This document shows positions 1 to 12,019 of a stretch of 64,000 bases of DNA, in pieces. Every line of letters begins with the position of its first letter. The first letter of the stretch is position 1. Source of the DNA: Diogma glabrata (Eukaryota; Arthropoda; Insecta; Diptera; Cylindrotomidae); contig OY856186.1 of the NCBI GenBank assembly GCA_963693315.1, forward strand, positions 281,288,346 to 281,352,345, given 5' to 3'. The position numbers and the translations under genes were made by a program. The notes under the pieces are model-generated. The model made no database searches. It was not told the origin of the DNA and saw only the letters and a program-made list of their open reading frames with translations.

Positions 1-982
1 AGCATAATAGGTTGACTCCGATTTACACCGTGCGTCATCGGGTTAGTATTAATATCAAATAAAATATTCGTGTTTTATAACATAAAAGAAATTAAATTGA
101 ATTTACTATAGACTCCAAGAAATAAAAAAAATTTTACAGAACTTCCAGAATCCTTTATGGTTTTTTACCAAAACTAGTTAAAAATGTTTATTAGCATATT
201 TACTATGCATTTGTTTCAGTAAAAGCCCAAGCGGCAGAATGACCGCTAGAAATAAGTAGATTTCGAGATCGGACAGTTTTGTGTACAAGTAGAATCTGAT
301 GTATCAGATTAGTTTAAACAAAACAAACTAATTACACACAGATATCAAACAAATTTGAAAAAAAAATTAGCTTCATATAAGCAAAACTACATCTATGCAA
401 TTTTGCAACAAACAAATATCAAATCTACCACCGAACATATGTGTGACAATTTATGACACTATATGAAAAACACACGGCAAACCAACGGCTTAACCTCTAT
501 ATCATATGTTGTGCAATTACTACAAAATATCAAAATAGTTTATTTCTAAAATAAAATTAATTTTTCTATTTTGCGTCTAACATAAAGTCATTTCGATACC
601 CAAATGCGTATCGAAATGGCTTTCATTACGATACGCAAAAGTTTTGTTTTTCAAGGTTGGTCACATTGGTCATACAAATGTCAGTGAACATTAAAACGAA
701 TAATTATGTAAATAAAATTAATCAGAATATCTAAATTAGTGTTAAATATTTTAATTAATTAAAATAATTAGTAATAATACCAAAATTTCAAATTGACTAT
801 TTTATAATAAAATACACATTTTTTAAAATTTCAAAACAAAAAATGCAAAATAGAAAAAATAGTATAAAAACTCGTTTTATAAGACGTTTTATCGCACTTA
901 TCCCATAGAAAACTCCCCGCTGCGCGGGTTGTTTTCTAAACAAATTGCGTGCGATAAAATCGTCGATTATGAAACTAGTTTC
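1..982. other. AT-rich noncoding stretch with two hairpins
   Basis: No gene is recognisable. Two inverted repeats stand out. At 589-618 an 11-bp arm (CATTTCGATAC / GTATCGAAATG) encloses an 8-nt loop. At 884-963 an outer arm TTTTATCGCAC (887-897) pairs with GTGCGATAAAA (949-959), and an inner arm TAGAAAAC (906-913) pairs with GTTTTCTA (931-938) around a GC-rich core. They may be remnants of element ends. Confidence 0.5.
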
Positions 983-986
983 TTAA

Positions 987-1612
987 CCTTCGCGTGAACG
1001 GAAATGTTTAGCGACTGATATGAACAATATCTACCCCGGTAGATATTACATAAATCATAATATCAACAAACGTTGCTGTGTATTTGTTTTTCTTACGTGT
1101 AAGCATATATTTAAAATATTTAAAAATAAAGTTACTTGTTTTTCACATTGACCAGTAAAAATTTTCATTTAAGAAAAAAGGAAAAAAATATCTACCCGGG
1201 TAGATATTGTTTTCTTACGTAATATCAACTTACATAATATCAACAAATGTGTAATAATATCAAACGTGTATTAATATCATAATATCATTTTGCTTTTGTG
1301 TAAGCATACAATAAAAGCATATATTTAAAAATAAAGTTACTTGTTTTTCACATTGACCAGTAAAAATGTTCATATTAAACACAAGGAAAAAATATCTACC
1401 CGGGTAGATATTGTTTTCTTGCGTAAAAAAACCATAAAAATCCAAAAAAAAGTGTTAAAAGGAAGTTCAAAATATTTTTTTCTCAGATTTTGTGAAATCA
1501 ATTTAAAAATTAATCACATAGCTGAACAGGCATGATGATTGGTTAAAAACTCATAAAGTTATTGAATTACAAAATCCGTGATATCTACCCGGGTAGACTG
1601 TTCACGTGAAGG
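987..1612. mobile_element. piggyBac-like nonautonomous element (MITE), TTAA target duplication
   Basis: A 626-bp element is flanked on both sides by TTAA (983-986 and 1613-1616). Its termini are inverted: CCTTCGCGTGAAC at 987-999 and GTTCACGTGAAGG at 1600-1612, with one mismatch. A TTAA duplication and CC-initial ends are the hallmarks of piggyBac-type elements; Kolobok elements also use TTAA. There is no transposase frame, so it would depend on a transposase in trans. Inside, the palindrome ATCTACCCGGGTAGAT or a close variant occurs four times (about 1029-1046, 1189-1207, 1392-1411 and 1582-1597), and a ~205-bp block is tandemly duplicated (about 1100-1219 and 1305-1424). Confidence 0.7.
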
Positions 1613-1737
1613 TTAATATACTATTCTTCTATTCAAATCTTTTTATTTTTTTTTTCATTGATTGTTATAAGGTTCTTGCAAATTGTTGTTGTTGGGGTTT
1701 ATATTTATAAGAAACGGATTAAAATGTTCTACACATT

Positions 1738-2593
1738 CTAAATTTATGAGTTTTTTAAAAATATTAGTATCCAAACGGCCGTTATAACGGATTTAAAAAT
1801 ACAACTTTTTTCCTAGTAGAAAGCCTCTGTCGGATTTAGCTGATTTACAAACTTGTACAAGACATTCATAAAACACACATTTTTAGAAACATTTTTTTGA
1901 TCTGGCTTTACAAATGCGACCGTCAGAGTGCCGGTTATTTCAAAAGCATTTTCTGTTTTACAAACTTTTTTGTTGGAGCCGCTCACTCAGGAACCTCTAA
2001 TTTAAGAGGTCTATTTTTAAAAGAAATTTATAAAAAAGATACCAAAGATTCTAAATTTTTGAAGTTTTTAAAATATTAGTAACCAAGCGGCCGTTATAAT
2101 GGATTTAAAAACATACTTCTTTTCTAGTATAAAGCCTCTAGTTTCATCACAATGTGTCGGATTTTGCTGATTCACGAACTTGTCCAAGATATTCATAAAA
2201 CACACATTTTTAAAACTAAGTTGTTTGATCTGGCTCTACAAATGGCCGTGAGAGTGCCGGTTGATTCTAATGCATTTTGTGTTTTACAAGCTTTTTTGTT
2301 GGAGCCGCCCACTCAGAAACCCCTAACTTCAGAAGTCTATTTTTTGATAGAAATTGATTAAAAAGATTTCAAAGATTTTAAATTTGTGAAGTTTTTAAAA
2401 ATAACTGTATCCAAACGGCCGTTATAACGGTTCTAAAAACAGACTTTTTGTATCTAGTATAAAACCTCTAGTTTCTTAACAATGGGTCGGCTTTTGCTGA
2501 TTCACGAACTTGTCCAAGTTATTAATAGAACACACATGTACAGACTTTTTTTTTATCTAGCTCAACAAATGCAAACGTGAGAGTGCCGGTCGT
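1738..2593. repeat. ~320-bp tandem repeat, about 2.7 copies
   Basis: Unit starts near 1738, 2050 and 2380 share the order CTAAATTTxTGAAGTTTTTAAAA, then CCAAACGGCCGTTATAACGG, then a block ending in CAxAGTGCCGGTxxxT. The first two also share a segment containing TTTTTTGTTGGAGCCGC. The third copy is cut short near 2593. Short open frames here are repeat shadows, not genes. Confidence 0.75.
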
Positions 2594-5500
2594 TTTGGTT
2601 ATATCTCATATCGTTTATATCGTTTCCGTCTCCGCTTATCATAAATAGTCGTTTGGCACAAACATTTTTTCCGAAATTCCGAGATGGGGCACATTGTAAT
2701 AGTAGATTTTTATATGAAATCTACCTAATTATTAACATATTGAGTTTGTTTGTTTTGTAAAATATGATATCCGGTATCCCAAAACCGGAATAACATTTTT
2801 GATCACCGAAAAAATTAATTTTTTGGGACTATCTTAAAAACAAGAGCTAACCTAATAAAATTAATATGATATTCGTGTTCAGTAGGTCAAAATCCATAAG
2901 AAAAGATTAATTTTATTTAGAGCGATTTTTCTTATAAGCTAGTGTAGTTGGCGGAAGAGGACCACAAGGAATAGAACCAATGGCTTAATTGACTCAACAC
3001 GGAAACAATTTCCAGGTCCGAACATAAACAAGTAATACATTTTATTAGCTCTTTCTCTGCTCTTTGGGTGTTGGTGCATGATTTGAGGGGCAAGATGTTC
3101 TTTATCGGGTGTACTTCCATTTTCCGTCCTATAGTAATATACTAAAAACTTCTTCGAGAATAGTAAACTATTTTCAACCTACTTTTCAGCCCATCTGTTT
3201 GCGTATAAAAACAAAGACAATAAAGACAAACAATCTTATATGCACCTGACCCTTTCCGGTAATTATTAAGTATAGTTTTTCACCTATTTATAAAAAAACT
3301 AATACGAATTAAACAAAAAATTGTAGAATAAACGATTTAAAATATAAAATAAAATGTATGCTGCCCGGGGAATTTTCTTTTGGCTCGTGCCATAGGAAAT
3401 TATTTTTAATTTTGATGGACATAAGCTAGTTCGCTTTGGGAATTCTTGTGTAGTTTGTTGAGTTGGAGTTAGACAGTTGGTAATGGAGTTGAATGTTGGG
3501 TTTATTTTTTTAGTTAAAAAGTTGATGGAAATTAATATAATTCATTAGTGCCAATAACTGGAAACAATTGGTGTAATCATTAGTTTTTTGTGGATTATAC
3601 ATTATATGTTAGTGAAAAAATTTGTTTAAAGTGATCTAAATAATGAGAAAATAAATACAGAAAAAGAGCTATGAACAATAAAATTGGAAAATATATGAAT
3701 TATTAATTTAAAATACTCCGAATATTTGTTTGTTTTCATGTAAAGTTCAGTGGTAGTGGATGGTCTTTTGTTTGACATTCATACAGAATTAATTAATTGT
3801 ACAAAAAGAAAACAAAGAGATTAACCTTATTATGGAAGTAGTGGTGTAAGCAAACGTATCATCATTGAACGTTGAACGCCAGTGTGTCTTACCGAACGTT
3901 CGGATGTTGCTTAAATGTCTGATATCTGTAAGCAATTAATAATGGAGAAGTACACAGTATAGATGGATCAAAATCTATATAAGGGACTACGGAAGTAAGG
4001 AAGGTATGGAAGGTAAGGTTATATTTTCACATCTCCACCCGCAGAGTCTGTGTGGTAATTAGAGCACGCCTGTTTAGGTCGATTCGCTTTAATTCGTTTA
4101 AACTTCTTGCAGCTGAGGCTGGTTGGAAGAACTTTCGCTCAAGTGAGCTAGCGGCAGGGTTATTAGCTTGCATGGTCTACCAGACCTTATACTACATTGA
4201 CCATTCTTAGTTTGTGGAGTAATTTGTCTTTTTAATTTCTATAACAAACGAGACTCAGATTTCCTACCAGGAATATGGTGTTGAAAATTTATTTGTCCTT
4301 TTTTCTTTATTCTCAATGCTTTTTGGAGTGTTGTTATAATATAATATGATTAATATGGTTAACATGACAAATTGCGTCTATCAGTAATGAGAGTAAGTAA
4401 AAACAGGTCAGTAATGCTTTTAGATATCTTGGCTGCACATTCGCTATAATGAAGGTATCAATGTGTCCTTCTGGTATTAAAAGACTGGATAAACCACTGA
4501 ACCACCACAATATACAGAGTCCTCAGACATTTTTAGCAAATCATATTTGATAATACTTTTATTACTAACATACTGTGATCGTGAAGATCGTGAACAAAAC
4601 CTTATCAGTTTGAAGTCAGCAAAAACACTGATGTAGAATCGCAGCAGTTCTGACTTGGGGACCGGTTGTAGAAATAGAATATAGTGGCGAAAGACCAATC
4701 TAGTCATCTAGTAGCTGGTTTCCTTGAAACTTTCCTCAGGATAGCGGTCTCCGTTTGATTTTTACTTTGGTATGCGTATTAAATTTTTGTAATATGAATA
4801 AAAATATAAGAGAGACTGTTTTGGTGGAGAAAAAAAGCTTTCTCATTTAACTAGCATGGTATGTAGATTATGTGATGAAAATTCTGAATAACTATGGGGC
4901 GTTAAAGTGACCAAGGTATATAAAAAACACAAAGATAGAAAATTCCCGTCAATACAACGTCGATCAATCTGTTTAATCGGTCAATATGAAATTTTTATTA
5001 AGTTTATTGTGCCACAAGTATTTTTAATGAACATTGTTTAACTAATGGTTCAAATAAAGATTGTAAAGTTAATTCATTTTTGAAAGTAGTTATGTTTTCG
5101 TGGCATTTTATTAAGTTTTGTGTAGTGAGATTTTAACTGGCAACGATTTTTAAAAACATACAAATAAAATACAAATTTAAACATTTTTGATATATTATAA
5201 ATAAATTTTTTTTGTATTTTTATACCATTTTATTGGAAAAAAAGATTAAACTAATGGTGGCTAATGTAAGAAATTGTGCTTTAAAAGGTGAGAATAACTC
5301 TTTTTTCTCGCATCAAACGTAACGAGAATAGTATATTGAGATTAATTTATAAAGGAGTGCATAAAAATTGAGCTCGTCGTCAATATTTGAATAATGTGAT
5401 AAATTTATTACAACGAGAACTATGTTTGGACGAAGTGCTATTTAAGGAACATTTAACTATAAAAAACGCAACAGTAACTCCTTTTAATGACATCACAGTT

Positions 5501-5666
5501 TTTTATTGGGGAATCAAGCGATGATTTAAAAGAGCATTTGCTATTTAGTGATCGTCTAGCTTTAACTTTCGATCACATTCCTCTTTAATGTGATATAATT
5601 TAATACTACGCCGTTGCATTTACAAAACTGGATTTAGAAACATATTCAACTGAGCTTTTTTATATA
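2594..5666. other. AT-rich DNA, nothing recognised
   Basis: No coding frame with a known domain and no strong repeat was seen on either strand. A slightly GC-richer stretch at about 4040-4200 has weak tRNA-like character (GGTCGATTCGC near 4077) but not enough to call a SINE. Confidence 0.4.
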
Positions 5667-5891
5667 TACTGAAAAAAAATAATTTGGTATATTCTACAAA
5701 ACGGATTCAACCAAATTAATTTTGTAGCGTCAACTAAAATTTAGTAGAATTGACCATACGATTTGAACGTTTGACAAAACATTGTCAAATGTTAAAAACG
5801 TATGGTCGATTGTACTAAATTTTAGTTGATTGTACAAAATAAATTTGGTTGAATCCGTTTTGTAGAATATACCAAATTATTTTTTTCAGTG
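5667..5891. mobile_element. Fold-back MITE, TA flanks (Tc1/mariner-like ends)
   Basis: A 225-bp element is almost wholly palindromic. The left arm (TACTGAAAAAAAATAATTTG...) is repeated in inverse orientation by the right end (...CAAATTATTTTTTTCAGTG) for roughly 95 bp with few mismatches, around a short centre near 5780. TA dinucleotides border both ends (5665-5666 and 5892-5893), as expected for the Tc1/mariner superfamily. There is no coding capacity. Confidence 0.7.
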
Positions 5892-7583
5892 TAGTTTATA
5901 TAATTTTGGTTTGTTTTTAATTTTTTTTATCATGCAATCAAATCTTGATTTTCAATAACTTACTTATGTTTAAATAAATATTTTTCATAAGAGATCACCG
6001 GGTACATATCAACTTGGTACAGATGCGGTATTTTATGTATTTTTCATTTAATATCAATAAAAGTTCAAATATTACAACATTTTGAAAAGTTTGTCATTGA
6101 AAACTTGTTTTGAGTGTAACCAATCACTGCACATCTATTATCATCCACAGGCACAACATTGTACCATGGCAAGGCGGTACATAGATGTGAGTCAGCTTAA
6201 ACTTATATTTTACAATTTTCATATCATGGAACCAACCTTAAGTTTATAAACCCATCTGCTTATAAGGTGTAGTATCTAAAATAACTGAATTGAAAAGAAA
6301 ACGATTATAAGTTAGGTTCAAGTAGACATATTAATTTATTATGAACATCATGTAGAGAAAAAACCTAAGATTTATAATGCGTGTGAAAAACAAATCAATA
6401 AAAATTCATTTACCGTGAATATAATTCGAACAAAACTGTGTAGCTAATGGCAGTGACAAACTAATTTTTCCATCGAAAGTTTTTTATGTTTTTAGTATGT
6501 CATATAACTTGTACGTTCCAAATTGTCTTTTCGAAACAACAAATTTAGATCATTTGTTATTTTTATTATAATTTTACGAGCTTTTACTGTAGATTTTCTC
6601 TTTTGTTATATTTATTTTGTGAATGAAAATAATTCTCGATATTACATTCTTTTATAGTTTTGTTTATTCGTTTTAAATTTACTGTTAGAATATTTACAGA
6701 AAGCTTTTATGATAGACAAATTATTTTTATTGCTTTCAGTTGTCCACAGTTGATTGTGTTATTAGAAAAAAAAGTTTATCTAGGGAAGATTAGTGAACTC
6801 TTGAATTGAGTAAAATATTAGCTTAGATTTTAGAATATGGGGATACCTTTAACACGAACTCGTAATTGAATAAAATGATTTCTTTTACCTAATACATTTC
6901 ATAAATAATATTCAAACTTATATAAATAACTTTTTCATTGTTCAGAAAATTTCTTAATAGAAAACAATAATAAAAAAATATGAAAACTTTTTTCAATTTC
7001 ACTTTTCAATTTTATTTTTACTTCATTCCTGGCTACGTTTATGATTTAATTTGGATAATTTACTAATTTGAAACTAAAATTAAAATGGAAAAACGCCAGA
7101 AAAAAAAATATGGAAATAAAAATTGGTAGACTGGAAGCTATGGAGTCTGTTTCAATTTCAAATGTGAATTGATATTATATTTATTTGAAAAGAAAACTGA
7201 AAGTTTTTTCATAACAAAAGTCATAAAAATTCATGTGAAAAGTTTGTTGCTGTGAAACGTATTGAGGACTGCAATACACATGCTTGTTAAATATCCACTA
7301 TTTATAGTCGATAAAGTTTTTTTTTATATCTCTATCATGTTCTATCAATGCTTCCGCAACACATCTCTTCACCTCACTGAGTTAAAATCAAATAACAGAT
7401 AAAAGTTTTCCATCGTTTGGAATACAAGACCAAATAAAAATATTTCCAATAATAATAACCATAATAACTCGGCGAAACAAAATTCCAAAAAATCAGAAAA
7501 ACTTTTCATCGAAAGCAATTTTTCTTTTTGGCTGTTTTTTTAACTTTTGCTTGTTCTGATATTTATGTTTAATAAGAATAGTA
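5892..7583. other. AT-rich DNA, nothing recognised
   Basis: No coding sequence, RNA gene or clear repeat could be supported in this stretch. Confidence 0.4.
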
Positions 7584-8640
7584 CAGTCTGTAAAGGGGAG
7601 AATTAATTATAATGAAAACTACATTTTTAAATCGAAAACTTTCTTTTATAACATGTTATTTATACCCTCAGGATCATTCGTCGGTCATAAAAAGTTGGTG
7701 GTCGACCTCCCTTATTTTACTACCCCTTAATATGCCTTTTATCAAAATAAAATATTTTTGTCGATTTATAATTTTTTAAATAATACGTTTTTTAGCCTGA
7801 AAATAGGTTCATATACGTTTTTTTGGTCGCTGATTACGAATCCGACGTCAGTTTTCCAAAATAATAACGTGAAAAGCGGAAAATCGAGAAAATTTTAACG
7901 AATTTCCAATTTTAGAGTATTATTACGAGTTGCATATCATTTTCAATGTTTTTAAGTACGCTGGCAACGAATTTTCTCTCAAAAAGTAAAAATCTTTAAA
8001 AAGTATTGGAAAACTGTGAAAATCATTTGGAAAATTTGGAAAATTATGATTGCAAAACCATGCAATATATCGTTTTAGTGTTTTTTTTGGTCTCTGATCT
8101 CAAATTTAATATTTATAATGAAGAAAATTTTCTATTTTCTCGGAAAATGGCAAAAAAAATTTTGCGATTAAAAAATTTAAATTTTTTATTTAAAATTTAA
8201 ATGTTGTATAGATGAATGTATAAATTTTTAATGCGAGTTTACTGCGCTTCAGTAGGTGCAGGTAATTTTGTCGTGTTTTTTTTGGTCACGGACCTCAAAT
8301 TTGATATTTGTATTTAAGAAAAATTTTCTATTTTCTCGGAAAATAGCAAAAAAAAAATTTCTGATAAAAAAATTTGAAAAATTTAAGTACAATTAAATAA
8401 TACATGTTTTAATTTTTTTGGTGACTTTAATGTCAAATTTGATATTTAAAATAATTTATTTAGTCGGATAATTTTGAAAAACTCCTGCAAGTAATATTAT
8501 TTGGTTTTAAGCTGTAAATTAATATTTTTTTATTGTTTTTAACTTTTTTTTTCAATGATGATTGTGAGTTATCATATTATAATAAAAATTTATCCTCAAA
8601 AAATTCCAAAAATATTAATAAAATAATTTTATTTTACTGC
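7584..8640 (+). repeat. Left arm of the long inverted repeat
   Basis: This arm is the empty-site version: the ATATT near 8525 is where the right arm carries a 1.65-kb insertion. The motif TTTTTTTGGTC followed about 10 nt later by CAAATTTGATATT-like sequence recurs at about 7819, 8078, 8268 and 8415. The best pair (8078 and 8268) forms a ~190-bp tandem repeat that includes TTTTCTATTTTCTCGGAAAA. Confidence 0.75.
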
Positions 8641-9023
8641 GTAGCATACAAAATTTTATATATTTTTTTAAGGTCTTGAAAACACATTTTTTGTTATAAA
8701 TTTTGAATAATTTTAATTAAGAAAAAAAATGAAATTTATAATTTTTTTTATTGTAAGTTTTTGAAAGTAATAAATTTTAAAATTTTTTTCTAAAAAATAA
8801 AAATAATACCTTTATTTAATAAATAAATATAAAAAAAACAGAGATTGTGCTTAAGACCGCACGGCAGAAGTGAAAACTTCATTGGCAATCGCAATCAATT
8901 GATATCGTATTAGTAGTATTTGGATCGTATTATAGTAGAATAAATGAGAAACAAGTCAGAACGATAAACCGCTCACTACACACACTAACCTCACAATGTA
9001 AACCAAATAATTGTCAAAATAGC
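8641..9023. other. AT-rich interior segment, short inverted match to 10867-10937
   Basis: Positions 8630-8692 (containing ACTGCGTAGCATACAAAATT) recur in inverse orientation at 10867-10937. No gene is seen. Confidence 0.45.
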
Positions 9024-9760
9024 ACTCATTTGCCAATAGCAGGGACTAAAGTACGCGTGGTTGTCACACCCATAGATCAACAAGTTTAAATTTTACAAAT
9101 CTTTTTGCGGAAGCTAAGCAAATTCATTGGTATTAATGCGCATTGTTGCCGTTTGCAAATCACTATCGGCTAAGTGCCACTATTTTTAATTGTTTTAGTT
9201 ATCATGATTGCCATCCATGTTTAATCATACATAAGCTATGCTTCTTTGTATAGAATTTATGCGATTTCCGTCTCGTAATTGTGAGCTTTAAATCGATATA
9301 ATCGATTTTATCAAGTATCAAGTTACAAGTATTAAGTCTTTACCTAATTTTAGAAACATGTATTACATACAATTCCAAACCGACAATATATTTAGTGAAG
9401 ATGATAAAATTCCAATACATATAATTTTGATATACAAATGTAATTGTTTCAGCCTTCAGGTTATACTATCTTACGTTATTTTTAATTTCATAAAAAAATT
9501 ATGTTCAAAAAAAAAAAAAATTAAAGCAAACTACTGTTTAAAACTATAGTTAAATAAAAAGCAAAAATTAAGCTTACACAACAACTTCATAAATTTTCAT
9601 GATGATTAATGTATTAATGCATAAAGGACAAACAGACATCCTTTTAATTTTATATATATTCAATATTTATTTAGCATGATGACTCGAATGCAAATTGCAA
9701 AAGACAGTATCAATATAACTATAATATATACTTCAATATAACTCTAAAAAACTCAACTCA
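9024..9760 (+). repeat. Dispersed repeat, copy 1 of 2 in this window
   Basis: This ~735-bp block matches 57639-58349 in the same orientation with scattered changes. The first ~60 bp (GCAGGGACTAAAGTACGCG...CACACCCATAGATC) belongs to the R540 dispersed family, and the rest is a ~650-bp extension shared only by these two copies. The short frame at 9358-9549 is not supported as a gene. Confidence 0.75.
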
Positions 9761-9834
9761 GATCAATTTTTTAAAATTCGTTTTTAAAATTTAATAAAAA
9801 TTTAAACAAAACAATAAAAAAATATGTACCACAA

Positions 9835-9895
9835 CCAGAAGTTGAACTCACTACCTACAGCACATCAATCGAGCACGATATCCACAACGCAATTT
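9835..9895 (-). repeat. tRNA-like SINE head (remnant)
   Basis: Read on the minus strand this has the order GTTGTGGATATCGTGCTCGATTG, then ~20 nt, then GAGTTCAACTTCTGG, resembling a Pol III A box and B box. The plus-strand stretch at 29430-29490 has the same order (GGATATCGCGATCGACTG ... GAGAGTTCACTTCC), so the two look like copies of one SINE family. They are too diverged to be functional tRNAs. Confidence 0.4.
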
Positions 9896-10046
9896 TAAAC
9901 GTTAAGAAATGATAGATTGATAAATTGATAAATGATGGAAATTCTGACGGATTTGCATTACTTACTACCTACAGAAAAATCTGTGTGTGGTGCGCTAAAA
10001 GAAGTTTTCACTTCAAAAATTATATTAAAATATAAGCAATATTATT

Positions 10047-10890
10047 TTAAAAATCTTCATCATCCGATTCATTTTCAAGAACTGGATACTGTTGTTCTGA
10101 TGCAAGCTGTTGTTTTGTTTCACTTTCATTTTCTGTGTCATTTGCACGATTTTCCTGATCATCGGTGGTTATGACACATTCTTCATCACTAGGTGCATCA
10201 CTCGGTTGAATATTTGTACAGGTGTCCCCCTTACTGCAAAAACAACTTAATGAGCAATACATGCTATTTTTTCGACACCCACAAGCTCGTCCGCATCCAG
10301 TTTTACATGAACACATAATGACATTTAAAATGTCTTCAGGAGCTGGAGAAGATAACATTCGAGTAGGGCATAAGTCACCATCAATAATTTTCCACCCCCA
10401 ATCAGTAGGATTTAATTCTTGTAATAAGCCTTGATAAAAACCAATCCACGTTTAAACTTGGAAATACACTCTTTTAAGATGTTCTTTAAAACCATCAACA
10501 GATGGAGGTAAAGTAGCAAGATTAACAGATGTCCTTTTCGTAGATTTTATATTTGCAGATGTTTTTGCGCAAAAAAGGTTAAATCTGTACTTGTTAAGTT
10601 GCTGACTCGGGCTCAAATCTTTTTCGTCTGTTGTTGGTTTATATTTATATAATTGTAACAAGCACTTTATTCCTGAATCTAATATTTCTTCAATATTTGT
10701 TACGCGCTGCTTAAATACAACTGCACATTCACTTGATCACAGTTTCAAAAAAGGATTTTTTTCCTTTGTTAAAAAACCCGGATGTTGTATCACATCCCGT
10801 AAAAGAGTGGGCAAACAAAAGATGATCTTTGACGTTGGCGTATTGGACATCGAGACTTCTAGACTTCTAGACAAAAAATGTGTTTTCAGG
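10047..10890 (-). pseudogene. Decayed gene: GCDTTS nuclease-like motif plus C-terminal CXC cysteine-rich domain
   Basis: On the minus strand one reading frame runs from about 10890 to 10047, broken only by a stop near 10725 and a TAA at 10452-10454. The N-terminal part reads HSFTGCDTTSGFFNKGKKS, a motif typical of a family of uncharacterised invertebrate proteins with a FEN/PIN-like fold. Then comes LPPSVDGFKEHLKRVYFQV, a segment around NPTDWGWK, and the cluster CSCKTGCGRACGCRKNSMYC, a CXC (tesmin/TSO1-like) cysteine pattern. The end is acidic and low complexity. The product is unknown; the family is often seen near mobile DNA. The N-terminus is missing, so this is a truncated and broken copy. 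It lies in the interior of the 15-kb inverted-repeat element and may be its former cargo or an earlier insertion. Family naming is from memory of motifs, not a search. Confidence 0.6.
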
Positions 10891-10939
10891 GACATTAAAA
10901 AAATATATAAAATTTTGTATGCTACGCAGTAAAATAATA

Positions 10940-11070
10940 GTACATTATATACCGAGGTGATAAAGTAAATTTTCTACATTGAGGTGAATATTAATTCGCG
11001 AGAAACGAAGTTTCGAGCGAATTAAGCACCGAAATGGAGAAAATTTTCTTCACCGAGGTTTATATACTAT
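10940..11070. repeat. Short imperfect fold-back
   Basis: The left half (ATATACCGAGGTGA...AATTTTCTACATTGAGGTG...TTAATTCGCGAGAAAC) is repeated inversely in the right half (ATATAAACCTCGGTGA...AATTTTCTCCATTTCGGTGC...TTAATTCGCTCGAAAC), folding around GAAACGAAGTTTC. It is ~125 bp, adjacent to the pseudogene and upstream of the LTR element. Confidence 0.5.
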
Positions 11071-11332
11071 TTTTTTTACTACTTGATATAAAAAATGCAC
11101 TAAAACTCTTAATTATTCACGAAATAAAATGTCAATTAATAAGCAAATGGTGAATAAATAAAAATTTTGATTTGGTGAAACATTGTTTATCATTATCATT
11201 GGATTGCGTATTGGATATTTATTATTCAGGACTGCTTAGTTAGAAATTTATTTTCAAAGAATTTTCTTAAAACTATATAAAAATCACATATGCTTTGGAT
11301 TAAAAAATATAGCTTTTATTAATTTTTGACAT

Positions 11333-11988
11333 TGTTACGATCCAAATGTAAGTTCTAGTTTTATTATGTCTAGACGTAATAAAACTAGTTCTCGTAACAT
11401 TCTTTCCCACAGATTTTCCTAAGAAAATAAATAAATATAAATACAAAATATATGACCCATATTCTAATTAAAACTTTCGATTTCTTTCTCACAATAATTT
11501 TATCTAAAGTCATAAAAAGAAAATAAATATAATATGCATATATGAATGACCCATATTCTGGTTTTTCTCAAAAACTATTTTCATTATTATTAAATTTATA
11601 ATACATGGTCAAAAGATAAGAAATAAGAAAACATAATAAGAAGTCTGACCGATATTTGTATTAAAAAATTCATTACTTATTATTAATAAACAGCGTATCT
11701 AATTCCAAAACAACATGGTCATAAATATTTTTAAATAACAAATATACGGGTAAATCTGACCCATATTTTATTATCGAGAAGAACATAAAAAGAAATGAAA
11801 AATACTAATTTTAATTGATTACAATTTACTATATAACGTTTCGAAAATAAAGAAAAGATTCAGTTATGAAAAAGAACTAGAAAGGTTGTTTTTATTTAAG
11901 GTTGTTTTATTTGATATACCGGGCTAAATACTGGAGGATAATACAATTTTTGTTGGTAAGTTCTGACATCTGAAGAAGAGGTCCAACA
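11333..11988 (+). repeat. 5' LTR (656 bp)
   Basis: It starts TGTTACGATCC and ends CCAACA. It matches the 3' LTR position for position at a constant offset of 7787 with no difference seen by eye. At 11355-11388 is a near-perfect 34-bp palindrome with 12-bp arms (CTAGTTTTATTA / TAATAAAACTAG) around a TCTAGA core, close to the LTR start where regulatory sites may lie. Confidence 0.93.
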
Positions 11989-11991
11989 ATT

Positions 11992-12008
11992 TGGTGACAG
12001 CGGTGGGA
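11992..12008 (+). other. Primer-binding site
   Basis: TGGTGACAGCGGTGGGA starts 3 nt after the LTR end and begins with TGG, complementary to the tRNA 3' CCA. I cannot assign the tRNA with confidence; a leucine or serine tRNA is possible. Confidence 0.65.
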
Positions 12009-12019
12009 TGCCCAGTGCC

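Noticed and set aside
4040..4200. Possible tRNA gene or SINE head near GGTCGATTCGC
   Set aside because: No acceptor stem or convincing A box in the right register.
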